NCBI GenBank assembly: GCA_022571985.1
Contig: JACZWU010000011.1
Location: forward strand, 1-53,243
DNA: 53,243 nucleotides
Source: Candidatus Zixiibacteriota bacterium
GTDB taxonomy: Bacteria > Zixibacteria > MSB-5A5 > GN15 > FEB-12
Direction of reading: 5' to 3'
Position numbers and translations under genes: made by a program. The notes beneath the pieces were generated by a model, which saw only the letters and a list, made by a program, of their open reading frames with translations, was not told where the DNA came from and did no database searches. Below, one piece after another: positions 43,343-52,083 of this stretch (positions within the stretch are counted from its first letter, which is position 1; the number at the start of each line of letters is the position of its first letter).

Positions 43343-44461
43343 TTAGCGCTTTTCAGGTCTATTAAGGCGTTTTTCAGCGACGGCCACCAGCTCGGCCTGC
43401 ATAGCCGGCAAACCTGTTTTGTTGAGAGATGAAATCAAAAAGCCCGGGGAAGAATCGTTTAAAGGCATGATGAATTCCGGATTTGCATCGTGTTTATTAT
43501 AGATCATGAAACAGGTAATATTTCCGGCCCCAATCTCATTCAGAACTTCTCTGGTCTGGGCAACTCGCTCTTCGAGCTGCGGGTCGGAGCAGTCGGCCAC
43601 ATGTAAGAGAAGATCGGCATTGCTGACTTCCTCAAGAGTGGATTTAAATGACTCTACCAGCTGATGAGGCAATTTTTTGATAAAGCCCACGGTATCAGAA
43701 AAAACGATTTGACAGGGATAGCCCGAAGACATCACCCGGGTAGTCGAATCAAGAGTGGTAAACAGCATATTGGCTGTTTGAACCTTAGCTTTGGTCAAAA
43801 GATTAAATAATGTAGATTTGCCGGCGTTGGTGTAACCGACCAGCGCGACTTTGAAGAGACTTTGCCGCCTTTTTCTCTGGGTGGAGCGCTGGACATCAAG
43901 CTTGGCTAATTTCGATTTAAGATGAGCGATTTTGGTTCTGACCTGCCGTCTGTCAGTTTCAAGCTGGGTTTCACCGGGACCTTTGGCGCCGACACCTCCA
44001 TACTGCCTGGAAAAGTGCACCCAGGCACCGGTCAGCCGTGGCAAAGTATATTCCAACTGCGCCAGTTCTACCTGCAAACGCGCAGCAGCGGTTCTGGCCC
44101 GGGACGCAAACAGGTCAAGAATAAGAATCGGCCGGTCTAAGACTTTGACGTCAAGTTTCTCTTCAAGATTACGCTGCTGGGCCGGGGTCAGCTGGTCGTC
44201 AAAAATAAGACAGTTGCCATCAAGTTCTTCAAGTTTTTCTTTCAGCTCCTCAACTAAACCCTTGCCGATATAAAAAGCCGGGTCCGGGCGATTTTTGACC
44301 TGAATCCGTCTGCCAATTACTTTGCAGGCCGATGAAATAGCCAAAAGTCGCAGTTCATCCAGCGAATCGTTAACATCAGCCTTAAGCCGGGAATTGGCCG
44401 CCAGCCCTACCAGAATTGCTCTCTCTGAATTGCTCTTATCGTTACTAAATGCCATCTCCAT
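43343..44461 (-). CDS. hflX: Ribosome-associated GTPase HflX
   Basis: 372 residues. The N-terminal HflX domain includes NLEEKLDVKVLDRPILILDL, FASRARTAAARLQVELAQLE and GPGETQLETDRR. The TRAFAC GTPase follows with G1 GYTNAGKS, switch TLDSTTR, G3 DTVGF, G4 NKHD. HflX splits or rescues stalled ribosomes under stress. Two nearby ATGs (44461, 44455) are possible. It is divergent from the LOR/SDH-type gene. Confidence 0.95.
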   Translation of the reverse strand: MEMAFSNDKSNSERAILVGLAANSRLKADVNDSLDELRLLAISSACKVIGRRIQVKNRPDPAFYIGKGLVEELKEKLEELDGNCLIFDDQLTPAQQRNLEEKLDVKVLDRPILILDLFASRARTAAARLQVELAQLEYTLPRLTGAWVHFSRQYGGVGAKGPGETQLETDRRQVRTKIAHLKSKLAKLDVQRSTQRKRRQSLFKVALVGYTNAGKSTLFNLLTKAKVQTANMLFTTLDSTTRVMSSGYPCQIVFSDTVGFIKKLPHQLVESFKSTLEEVSNADLLLHVADCSDPQLEERVAQTREVLNEIGAGNITCFMIYNKHDANPEFIMPLNDSSPGFLISSLNKTGLPAMQAELVAVAEKRLNRPEKR

Positions 44462-44524
44462 TATAATATGTCAGTTATCAGCCGATTCAACCAAATATTC
44501 TGTAAATAAACCGATATAACTCTT

Positions 44525-45733
44525 ATGGCTGCTTTAGAAAAAATCGTGACTTCCGAGGGTCACCTGATAGACTCCGGCCTGATGCGCCAGATTTTTGATG
44601 CCATTATCTCCGACGGCGGCGAATTTCAAATTCTCAATTTCGAGATCGGCAAAACCAATCAGGAAGCCTCTAAGGCTGATCTTAAAATTATGGCCGGCGA
44701 CATTGAGTCGATGAACAAAATCCTGCTCAAGCTGAGTTCACTTGGCTGTGTCATAGACCAGGAGAGCGAAGTTTCGCTGAAGCCGGCCCCAGCCGATGGC
44801 GTGGTGCCTCCGGATTTTTACAGCTCAACCAACCATGAAACTTTTGTTCGTCTAAATGGCGGCTGGAGCACAGTTGAAAATCTTAGAATGGATTGTGCGA
44901 TAGTGGTGGAGGGCAGCAAAGCCTCGGTCAAGAAATTCCGGGACCTGAAAAAAGACGAACAGATAGTGGTCGGACTGGGCGGCATCAAAGTTGTGCCGGA
45001 ATTTGCCGAGCGCGACCGGGCAGACTTTGCTTTCATGACCGGCGAAATTTCTACTGAGCGAAAAGTCCGGCTGGTGGTTGACCGGGTGGCTGAAATAATC
45101 GGAGATAAATCCAGAAGAGTAGCGGTTGTCTCCGGCCCCGTGCTGGTTCATACCGGCGGCTCGAACGGACTTATCAAACTTATCGAAAACGGATATGTTC
45201 AGCTTCTCTTAGGCGGTAATGCCATAGCCGTTCATGATATCGAAGCGGCTCTTTACGGAACCTCGCTGGGGATCGATCTTTCCACGGGTAAACCGGTTGA
45301 GATGGGACACCGCAATCATTTGAGAGCCATCAACGAAGTCAGACGGGCTGGTTCAATTGCCAATCTGGTAAAAGAAGGCACACTTAAATCGGGCATTATG
45401 TACACCATTGTTAAAGCAGGTATTCCTTATTCGCTGGCCGGCTCTTTGCGTGATGACGGGCCGCTGCCTGAAACTATCACCGATATGAACGAAGCACAGG
45501 ATGACCATTTCCGGCTGCTTAAAGATGTTGATATTGTTATTATGCTGTCATCCATGCTGCATTCAATCGCGGTGGGAAATATGATACCATCCCGGGTCCT
45601 GACAATCTGCGTTGATATTAATCCGGCGGTTATTACTAAACTCAAAGACCGCGGCTCTCTGCAGACTATTGGCGTTGTCACCGATGTCGGCCTGTTCATT
45701 CATATGCTGGCTGAACAACTGACTGCCAGTTAG
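44525..45733 (+). CDS. LOR/SDH-domain protein, archaeal-type ornithine cyclodeaminase-like
   Basis: 402 residues. Residues about 1-100 form the LOR/SDH bifunctional-enzyme conserved domain (VTSEGHLIDSGLMRQIFDAI). The rest has VVSGPVLVHTGG, LLGGNAIAVHDIEAALYGTS and EMGHRNHLRAINEV, as in the TIGR00300 family, some members of which are reported as ornithine cyclodeaminases or related arginine-metabolism enzymes. The substrate here is unproven. It is followed by a weak hairpin and by the IscU-like gene. Confidence 0.75.
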   Translation: MAALEKIVTSEGHLIDSGLMRQIFDAIISDGGEFQILNFEIGKTNQEASKADLKIMAGDIESMNKILLKLSSLGCVIDQESEVSLKPAPADGVVPPDFYSSTNHETFVRLNGGWSTVENLRMDCAIVVEGSKASVKKFRDLKKDEQIVVGLGGIKVVPEFAERDRADFAFMTGEISTERKVRLVVDRVAEIIGDKSRRVAVVSGPVLVHTGGSNGLIKLIENGYVQLLLGGNAIAVHDIEAALYGTSLGIDLSTGKPVEMGHRNHLRAINEVRRAGSIANLVKEGTLKSGIMYTIVKAGIPYSLAGSLRDDGPLPETITDMNEAQDDHFRLLKDVDIVIMLSSMLHSIAVGNMIPSRVLTICVDINPAVITKLKDRGSLQTIGVVTDVGLFIHMLAEQLTAS

Positions 45734-45755
45734 CTAAATCTGCTTATCTGGCAGT
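45722..45755 (+). terminator. Weak hairpin at the end of the LOR/SDH gene
   Basis: ACTGCCAG (45722-45729, overlapping the last codons) pairs with CTGGCAGT (45748-45755), followed by a partly T-rich stretch. The loop is long (18 bases), so its strength is doubtful. Confidence 0.4.
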
Positions 45756-45790
45756 TTGCCTCTTGTCAATAATTTTAGTAACTTCCGATC

Positions 45791-46192
45791 ATGTACAACG
45801 AAACCGTAATTGATCATTTCAAAAATCCTCGCAATGCCGGTGAGATAGAAAATGCCGATGGCATCGGTACGGTCGGCAATCCGGCTTGCGGCGACGTCAT
45901 GAAAATGTATATCAAAGTGACAGATGACGTTCTTGCTGATATTAAACATAAGACCTTTGGCTGCGGAGCGGCTATAGCCTGCAGCTCGGTAGCCACCGAA
46001 ATGGTTAAGGGGAAAAGGTTAGACGAAGTGAGTAAGCTTACCCGGGATGAAGTTGCCGCCGAGTTAAAGGGACTGCCGCCTGAGAAGATGGACTGTTCCA
46101 ATCTGGCGCCTGATGCAATCCGGGCGGCTATTGAAAATTATAGAGGAAATAAACTCGAAAACAAAGAAGATCAAAATGAATCAACAGCTTAA
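45791..46192 (+). CDS. IscU/NifU-like Fe-S cluster scaffold
   Basis: 133 residues. VIDHFKNPRNAGEI and GNPACGDVMKMYIKV (Cys33, Asp35) are IscU/NifU-N signatures. Further Cys are at 58 (FGCGAAIACSS) and about 101 (MDCSNLAP), giving the three ligands of the family. It assembles Fe-S clusters from a cysteine desulfurase that is not in the window. The acidic, polar C-terminal tail extends beyond the usual length. The 3' end overlaps the Zn-ribbon gene by 17 bp. Confidence 0.93.
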   Translation: MYNETVIDHFKNPRNAGEIENADGIGTVGNPACGDVMKMYIKVTDDVLADIKHKTFGCGAAIACSSVATEMVKGKRLDEVSKLTRDEVAAELKGLPPEKMDCSNLAPDAIRAAIENYRGNKLENKEDQNESTA

Positions 46193-46388
46193 TTACAAAT
46201 GTTCAAAATGCGCTAATAACGTTTGTGAAATTGGCGAAATGCGGGTGGCCGGCGGATTCTGGAGTAAAATTTTTGACGTTCAAGGCAGCAAGTATACTGC
46301 TGTTATCTGTCAGCGCTGCAGTTATACTGAGTTTTTCAGAGCTGACAGCAGCAAATTGGGCACAATTTTCGATTTCTTCACTAACTAA
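46176..46388 (+). CDS. Small Zn-ribbon protein (YpzJ/COG3478-like)
   Basis: 70 residues from ATG at 46176; a longer in-frame start would lie wholly inside the previous gene. Two CxxC pairs are visible, CSKC (9-12) and CQRC (about 47-50), with FDVQGSKYTAVIC between them. This is the pattern of small predicted nucleic-acid-binding Zn-ribbon proteins. Function unknown. It is probably translationally coupled to the IscU-like gene. Confidence 0.8.
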   Translation: MNQQLNYKCSKCANNVCEIGEMRVAGGFWSKIFDVQGSKYTAVICQRCSYTEFFRADSSKLGTIFDFFTN

Positions 46389-46393
46389 GTTAG

Positions 46394-46523
46394 TTTTCCG
46401 CTGCGCGTTGTATTTAGATTTAGAACAATAAGGAAAAGCTTTCTTCATATTCATTACTTTTTCCGCTGCGCGTTGTATTTAGATTTAAGCCAGAGTAAAC
46501 AAACTCTCTTCGTATTCGTGGGT
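46394..46523 (-). repeat. Tandem duplication of the GNAT gene 3' end
   Basis: Two 65-bp units (46394-46458 and 46459-46523). The first 29 bases of each, lying downstream of the stop, are identical. The remaining 36 bases are the last codons of the GNAT gene (HEYEESLFTLA-stop) and a diverged copy that would encode NEYEESFSLLF-stop. The distal copy is a vestige after the real stop. Confidence 0.8.
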
Positions 46524-47273
46524 TTTTTCAAAACCAAGATTCGTATAGCATTTTATGGCGGCCGCGTTATCACATTTGACGTTTAATGCTACCAGCAAGC
46601 CTTCGGCGGCAAGTTCTTTCATTAATACCGCTGTTACTTTGGATGCCAGTCCCTTATGCCGAAATGTTTCAGACGTGGCAATATTGCCAAGCATAGCTAT
46701 CTTATATTTTTTTGAGTAAACGTGAACACCTGCCGCCGCAACTAAGTCATTTTCAAAAAAACAGCCGAAATATTTCTGAGTCTCAAGCATACGATTATTG
46801 AAATAGTTATCAGGGTAAGCTTGCTTATAAAGTTCCTGCAGCTGCTGGTAATGTGACGAATCAAGTCTGATGATGTTGTCATTTTTATCAGGAGCGATAC
46901 TATCGCATTTTTGTCTGTCGACAAGTTTCATTTTCAAGAATTTGCCAAGCGGCTTTTCGTTATAACTTTCTCTGAAGACGCTGCGGCAACCTTTGAGAAA
47001 ATGGCAGTAAAATTCTTTTGGCATAAGCGTCACAGTTTCTTTAAGCAAATCATAAAATCTGTCTGTCAAGCCAAAGGCAAATACCGTAGCTGTTTTTAGT
47101 CCGCTGTATATCAGGATCAGTTCTTCTATTCGGGCACGCTGGTAGTAGTCGGCCGCCCACTGGCAGTCCCGGAAATAAAAGTCATCAAGGTCCCCCTGAT
47201 GATAGCCGAAGAGAACCGGGTCTTTCTGGAAATGTCGCTCCAGATGCTTTTTGTTGGTAGTAAAGACGAGCAT
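46485..47273 (-). CDS. GNAT family acetyltransferase-like protein
   Basis: 262 residues. The C-terminal half (about 130-262) is a GNAT domain: FENDLVAAAGVHVYSKKYKI (central beta-strands), IATSETFRHKGLASKVTAVL (acetyl-CoA pyrophosphate loop), and NVKCDNAAAIKCYTNLGF (motif B). The N-terminal half is a degenerate GNAT-like region. Acceptor unknown. The 3' end is repeated downstream. It is convergent with the Zn-ribbon gene. Confidence 0.88.
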   Translation of the reverse strand: MLVFTTNKKHLERHFQKDPVLFGYHQGDLDDFYFRDCQWAADYYQRARIEELILIYSGLKTATVFAFGLTDRFYDLLKETVTLMPKEFYCHFLKGCRSVFRESYNEKPLGKFLKMKLVDRQKCDSIAPDKNDNIIRLDSSHYQQLQELYKQAYPDNYFNNRMLETQKYFGCFFENDLVAAAGVHVYSKKYKIAMLGNIATSETFRHKGLASKVTAVLMKELAAEGLLVALNVKCDNAAAIKCYTNLGFEKTHEYEESLFTLA

Positions 47274-47321
47274 GTTCTTTATAGAACGAAAGAGTCAAAG
47301 ATAGTCGTGGCTGCTGTGTGC

Positions 47322-48131
47322 TTACTCCTGTGATGAAACAGGTTCGGCCTCAATTGTGTTTACTCTTGGATTGCGAAAATATTCGGTGCCAGTCCAGCTT
47401 ACTCCTATAAAAAACATAGCTTTTCCCTGACCGGTAAAATCAAAGCGGGTTTGGAACCAGTAGCCATCCGAGTTGGGAGCGAACATCATAGACATCTCAA
47501 GCTTTTTCATTTTGAAAAAGAAATTCCCTCTTTTTTTAGCAGGGGTGAAATCAACCCTTACCAGATGAAATGAGTCGGCGTCAAAATAGTATTCACCATT
47601 GATGGCCTTTTTGTCTTCTGTCAATGATTCCACCTTAAATTTATGGCAAAGATAATCGCTGATCGTGCTGTCATGCACGCCAAGATAGGTTATGCTGTAA
47701 TCCTGTTTGTTTTGATCATAGAAGGGTGACAAAATCGAATAAAAGATATCGAGTGAGCCTCTTTTCTTTTTCTTTTCTGTCATTACTTTGGCTATTTTGG
47801 TCAACTCATCTTCGGACATAAGTTTGCCATTTTTGTAATAGGCGTTAAATGTTTCATCGTAGAATACAGAATCGTTTTTAAACGTGAGCGTTACTGTTTT
47901 TTCCAGACGCATTTTTTCTTTCATTTCGCCGTTGTCATCTTTCTCCAGCTCTATAAATTCCGCGTCGAAAATTACATCTCTAATTTCCGCCCTCTGCCGT
48001 GCCTCGACTTCGACTACTTTCTGTATTATAGCATCGGGGTCAATCGCAGTCTCCTGCTGTGAAAAACTACTGCCTGCTAAAAGCGTAAATATAACGCTCA
48101 GGCTTACGGTCAAAAGCTTTGAATAGTTCAA
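47322..48131 (-). CDS. Secreted LolA/LppX-like protein of unknown function
   Basis: 269 residues with a signal peptide (cleavage near SFSQQ, about 25). The mature protein is beta-rich with the layout of outer-membrane lipoprotein-sorting (LolA-like) domains: DVIFDAEFIELEKDDNGEMK, TVTLTFKNDSVFYDE, GEYYFDADSFHLVRVDFTP, GYWFQTRFDF. Assignment to the superfamily is tentative. Its start overlaps the HEAT-cyclophilin gene by 4 bp, so both are made together in the cell envelope. Confidence 0.65.
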   Translation of the reverse strand: MNYSKLLTVSLSVIFTLLAGSSFSQQETAIDPDAIIQKVVEVEARQRAEIRDVIFDAEFIELEKDDNGEMKEKMRLEKTVTLTFKNDSVFYDETFNAYYKNGKLMSEDELTKIAKVMTEKKKKRGSLDIFYSILSPFYDQNKQDYSITYLGVHDSTISDYLCHKFKVESLTEDKKAINGEYYFDADSFHLVRVDFTPAKKRGNFFFKMKKLEMSMMFAPNSDGYWFQTRFDFTGQGKAMFFIGVSWTGTEYFRNPRVNTIEAEPVSSQE

Positions 48132-50128
48132 TATAAATTTTCCTCTATTTCTATTGTTTCTATGATATCACCGACGACAATATCGTCAACAAATTCCATC
48201 CCCGCAATAACCTGCCCAAAAACAGTATAGCGTGCTTCCAGATGAGGCTGCGGCGACAGAGTTATAAAGAACTGCGAGCCGCCGCTGTCCTTGCCGGAGG
48301 TTGCCACGCCGAGAGTGCCTCTGCGATACTTTTCCGAAGAATACTCGCACCTGATATAATAGCGCGGACCGCCCCAGCCGTCGCCTCTGGGGTCGCCTCC
48401 CTGAGCTACAAAATTTGGCACTACCCGATGGAATTGTAGTTCATCATAAAATCCGTCTTCGGCCAGTTCAATAAAATTAAGAACTGTCAAAGGCGCCACA
48501 TCGAAATATAATTCAATTTCAATATCTCCGCGGTTTGTTTTGATTGTGGCATAAGGGTTGGTACGATATTTCTCCAGTCTGCTTTCTAATTCGCTTTCGC
48601 TGATTATGGTAAATGTCTGGCGGATAATATTATCGCGATTTTCACCTATAACTTCTTTGTAAATCCTGGCCGCATCCTGGCGCACAATATATTCAGGGTC
48701 AATTGCTGCATTTAATAAAAGTTTCATGGCCAGCGAGTCATTCTTATTATCTTTTAGAAATGTTTCGGCTAAGGAAACTATGGAGCGTCGTATATCGACA
48801 TGGGGTTTTTTGCTGGCCATTATTAATTTTACCAGCTGCGGCAGGTAGTTTTTTAATTTATGTTTTTCAATCTGCCCGACAGCGCTGGCTGTTACTACAT
48901 AATCTGAATCAGCCAAAGCCTGACTGATATAATAGTCGCGGTTTGAGCTGTCGCTTGAAATCAGGGCCTCAAACGCCGCTGTTCTGACCATAGCGCTGGC
49001 ATCCATAAAGAGTTTTGAGAGGCGTGGGGCTACTGTGCTCTGTCCTATAAGCTGGTAGCTTTCGGCGCAGGCGGCTTTTAATCTGGGGCTGTCTGTGGCC
49101 ATCAGCGAATCAATAAGATTTACAGCCCTATCTTTTTGAAACTCTGCCAGATATTTAACCGCCGCCGAGGATACATAATCCGAGCCGAACGTTCTGATAA
49201 TGTCATAGGTTTCGGCTATGGCGCCATCGTTGTCTTGTGCACGCAAGGCGTTAAGAATTGCTACAACTATTTGGGGCCTGTCTGCCCGGGTTAACTTTCT
49301 TAAAAGCTGCCTTTGTGCTTCCTCGGAATTTTTGTTTCCCAGAGCGGTAATCGCCTGGGCTTTCACCCCCGGGTCGCTGTCATTGGCCGCAATTGACAAC
49401 AGGTGGGTGGCTTCATCTGTTTTAACATTGTCCAGCCCGCGCACGGCGATACCTCTGACAAAGGGGTCGGCGTCGGCCAGATATCTTTTATAGAGAGGCA
49501 GAGCTTGAGAAACTTTGAGCCGAGCCAGGCTGTATAGCGCCATTATCTTTACTTCTTCGTCAGGCTCAGTATTAAAAAGATCAAAGAGATCCGGAACCAA
49601 AGCAATCGCCCTGGCATTGTAGACCGACATGCAGGCAGCTTCGCGAACTTCGGGTGAAGGATGTTTTAAATAAGGAACTATTTCAAGGTGCAGTTCGGTC
49701 ATAGTGCTGTCAGCCAGTCTGCCGGCCGCCAGGACTGCTTCAACGGCTACTTTGCCGGGCAGTTCAAAGGCTATATCCAATAGTTTTGAGGCGTAATGTT
49801 TTTGCCCGGTCAGTCCGATAGCAAAAGCCGCCTGGCGGGCTACGTCGGACGAGGCGTCTTCTAAAATCGCCGCATACAATTTTTCGCCGGAATTCTTACC
49901 GCCAATGCGCCCGATGGCCAAAGCAGCCCGTCGCCGGATTTCGGGCTCTGTCTCATTGAGATAATCGTTCAGACGATCCGAATGCAGACGCTGGTCTTCG
50001 AAATGAATAATTTCGGCAATTTTTTCTTCTATCGATAGCGAGCGAAAAGTGTCATAAATGAAATATGCAAAAACTACCAGAATAATTATTGCCAGAAATG
50101 AGGCTGCTCTTTGAATTTTCTTCTTCAC
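48128..50128 (-). CDS. Membrane-anchored HEAT-repeat protein with cyclophilin-type PPIase domain
   Basis: 666 residues. An N-terminal transmembrane anchor (about 7-28) is followed by about a dozen HEAT/PBS-type repeats (about 40-510; examples RRAALAIGRIGGKNSGEKLY, VRGIAVRGLDNV, VREAACMSVYNARAI). A complete cyclophilin domain follows (about 520-660) with active-site FHRVVPNFVAQGGDPRGDG, GSQFFITLSP and YTVFGQV. It probably faces the periplasm and combines protein-protein docking with proline isomerisation. This fusion is unusual compared with single-domain cyclophilins. It is coupled to the LolA-like gene. Confidence 0.92.
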   Translation of the reverse strand: MKKKIQRAASFLAIIILVVFAYFIYDTFRSLSIEEKIAEIIHFEDQRLHSDRLNDYLNETEPEIRRRAALAIGRIGGKNSGEKLYAAILEDASSDVARQAAFAIGLTGQKHYASKLLDIAFELPGKVAVEAVLAAGRLADSTMTELHLEIVPYLKHPSPEVREAACMSVYNARAIALVPDLFDLFNTEPDEEVKIMALYSLARLKVSQALPLYKRYLADADPFVRGIAVRGLDNVKTDEATHLLSIAANDSDPGVKAQAITALGNKNSEEAQRQLLRKLTRADRPQIVVAILNALRAQDNDGAIAETYDIIRTFGSDYVSSAAVKYLAEFQKDRAVNLIDSLMATDSPRLKAACAESYQLIGQSTVAPRLSKLFMDASAMVRTAAFEALISSDSSNRDYYISQALADSDYVVTASAVGQIEKHKLKNYLPQLVKLIMASKKPHVDIRRSIVSLAETFLKDNKNDSLAMKLLLNAAIDPEYIVRQDAARIYKEVIGENRDNIIRQTFTIISESELESRLEKYRTNPYATIKTNRGDIEIELYFDVAPLTVLNFIELAEDGFYDELQFHRVVPNFVAQGGDPRGDGWGGPRYYIRCEYSSEKYRRGTLGVATSGKDSGGSQFFITLSPQPHLEARYTVFGQVIAGMEFVDDIVVGDIIETIEIEENLY

Positions 50129-50184
50129 TATTCAATCAATCTATAACCGGCCGATTTGGCGGTCAATAAATAACGGAGCCGATT

Positions 50185-51129
50185 CTACTTGCTGAATTTT
50201 CTGGCCATTTTTTCAAAGAGCGGGCTGGAAAGTTTTTTCAGGTCTTTGCTCAGTGAGCTTAATTCAGCCTGGCTTAGATTATTGAGTTTTCTGGCAAATT
50301 TTCCGCTTTCAATCTCTTTATAGCGGGCTCTCATTTTCTTTTTGACCGATTCACCCACTATTTCAGGACCGGCCTCAAGAGAGCCAAATCTGGCCGCCAC
50401 CGAAATACGCTCAAACATGCCTTCTATCCCATATTTCTTGATCAAGGCTATTATCAAATCAAGCTGATAAGCAACCTCAAGATAGGCGTTCTCCGGCGGA
50501 ATGCCGTTTTCCACCAGGACCTCGAAGCCGTTTTTGATTAAACCGGCCAGGCCGCCGCACAAAACCGCCTGCTCACCAAACAAATCCCCCAGCGCTTCAT
50601 CTTTGAATGTCGTTTTGACCAGCTTTGATTTCTTAAAGCCAATAGCTCCGGATAGCTTGAAAACGGTTTTGTGGGCTCTGCCGGTGGCATTTTGATAAAC
50701 AGCGAAAAAGGCAGATAAAGATTTACTTCCCAGATATTCATCTCTGACAGTCAGTCCCGGCGCGTGGGGAGCTATCAGGATGACATCGCAATGCGGAGCA
50801 GGCTTGATAAAACCGAAGTGAACTGCAAAGCTGTGCAGAAACCAGAGTGTGCTGTTGTCGTTCAGGTTTGCCTGAATTTCACTTTTATAAGTCTGCCCCT
50901 GAAGATGGTCCGGAAAAGCAAAGCAGAGAGTCGTGGACTCCTTTACAGCCTGGCTGACAGAGAAAATTGCTGAAAATTTATCAGCTCTCGCTTTTTTGCG
51001 GGATTTTGATTTGAGTGGCAGCCCAATAGTCACATCGTAGCCGGAATCGCGTAGATTCAGGGCTACTGAGCGGCCCTGTGAGCCGTAGCCCAAAACGGCT
51101 ATTTTTTCAGTCTTTCTATTTTTTATCAT
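50185..51129 (-). CDS. Divergent ketol-acid reductoisomerase-like protein
   Basis: 314 residues from ATG at 51129; an earlier in-frame ATG (51201) would overlap the divergent nadC start. The N-terminal Rossmann fold has GYGSQGRSVALNLRDSG. The helical domain keeps DLFGEQAVLCGG with the two metal ligands and HSFAVHFG. However, the block usually YFE-x3-HELKLI reads YLEVAYQLDLII, so the second of the paired glutamates is Gln, and the usual PKGPG is PHAPG. No ilvB/ilvN or leu genes are near. It may have a different substrate or be degenerate. Confidence 0.78.
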   Translation of the reverse strand: MIKNRKTEKIAVLGYGSQGRSVALNLRDSGYDVTIGLPLKSKSRKKARADKFSAIFSVSQAVKESTTLCFAFPDHLQGQTYKSEIQANLNDNSTLWFLHSFAVHFGFIKPAPHCDVILIAPHAPGLTVRDEYLGSKSLSAFFAVYQNATGRAHKTVFKLSGAIGFKKSKLVKTTFKDEALGDLFGEQAVLCGGLAGLIKNGFEVLVENGIPPENAYLEVAYQLDLIIALIKKYGIEGMFERISVAARFGSLEAGPEIVGESVKKKMRARYKEIESGKFARKLNNLSQAELSSLSKDLKKLSSPLFEKMARKFSK

Positions 51130-51186
51130 CAGATTCAGTATAATTTCCCGATTGACAATCGCCAAGCAGTCCTTTGATTGATATTT

Positions 51187-52083
51187 ATGCCGCTCAAGCA
51201 ACAGGACTTAATAACACTGGTCAAAGCTGCTCTGGCAGAAGATATCGGCCGGGGGGATATGACCTCGCTTTCTTGTCTGGAGCCATTTTCTGTTAAAGCT
51301 GAGATTATTGCCAAATCTGAAGGAATTTTGTCAGGCCTTAAACCGGCTCTTTTGGCTTTTATGATTGTAGATTCGGCCAACATAATTATGCCATTGAAGA
51401 AAAACGGCGACAGTTTCAAACCCGGGGACATAATCGCCAAAATCGATGGCTTCAATCAGACAGTATTTGCCTCAGAGCGGGTGGCTCTCAATTTTATGGG
51501 GCATTTAAGCGGGGTGGCCACATTGACTAATAAATTTGTGGGAAAAATCGCAGAGGCCGGACACTCCGGCTGCAAAATTATTGATACCAGAAAAACTCTG
51601 CCGGGTTTAAGAAGTCTGCAAAAGCAGGCGGTTGTCGATGGCGGCGGCGTCAATCACAGGCAGGGGCTGTACGATATGATTTTAATTAAAGATAATCATA
51701 TAGCCGCCGTCGGCACTATATCAAAAGCTATCGAGCTCTTAAACGAAAATATAGAAACGCCGGAGTTTCATCTGCAGTTTGCTCTGCATAAAGATGAAAT
51801 TAAGATAGAAGTTGAAATTTCAAATGAAGAGCAGTTGAAAGAAGCAATAGGCTGTGGAGTGAAACGGCTGCTTTTTGACAATCAATCTGTCGATGAACTA
51901 AAGAAACTAACAAAGTTAGCCCACGGTTTAAGTGATAATCTGAAACTTGAAGCATCGGGGAATGTCTCGCTTGAAAACGTGGCAGACATTGCTGCCACCG
52001 GTGTTGATTATATTTCAGTAGGCGCCCTGACCCACTCGGCGCCAGCGGCCGACTTTTCACTCAACGTAACAGACCAACAATGA
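51187..52083 (+). CDS. nadC: Nicotinate-nucleotide pyrophosphorylase (quinolinate phosphoribosyltransferase)
   Basis: 298 residues from the ATG at 51187 (a start 9 bp earlier is possible). Family motifs: EDIGRGDMTS near the N-terminus, SERVALNFMGHLSGVAT, DTRKTLPGLRSLQKQAV with active-site Arg/Lys, GGGVNHRQGLYDMILIKDNH, EVEISN, and YISVGALTHS near the end. It makes NaMN from quinolinate in NAD synthesis. It overlaps birA by 4 bp. Confidence 0.96.
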   Translation: MPLKQQDLITLVKAALAEDIGRGDMTSLSCLEPFSVKAEIIAKSEGILSGLKPALLAFMIVDSANIIMPLKKNGDSFKPGDIIAKIDGFNQTVFASERVALNFMGHLSGVATLTNKFVGKIAEAGHSGCKIIDTRKTLPGLRSLQKQAVVDGGGVNHRQGLYDMILIKDNHIAAVGTISKAIELLNENIETPEFHLQFALHKDEIKIEVEISNEEQLKEAIGCGVKRLLFDNQSVDELKKLTKLAHGLSDNLKLEASGNVSLENVADIAATGVDYISVGALTHSAPAADFSLNVTDQQ

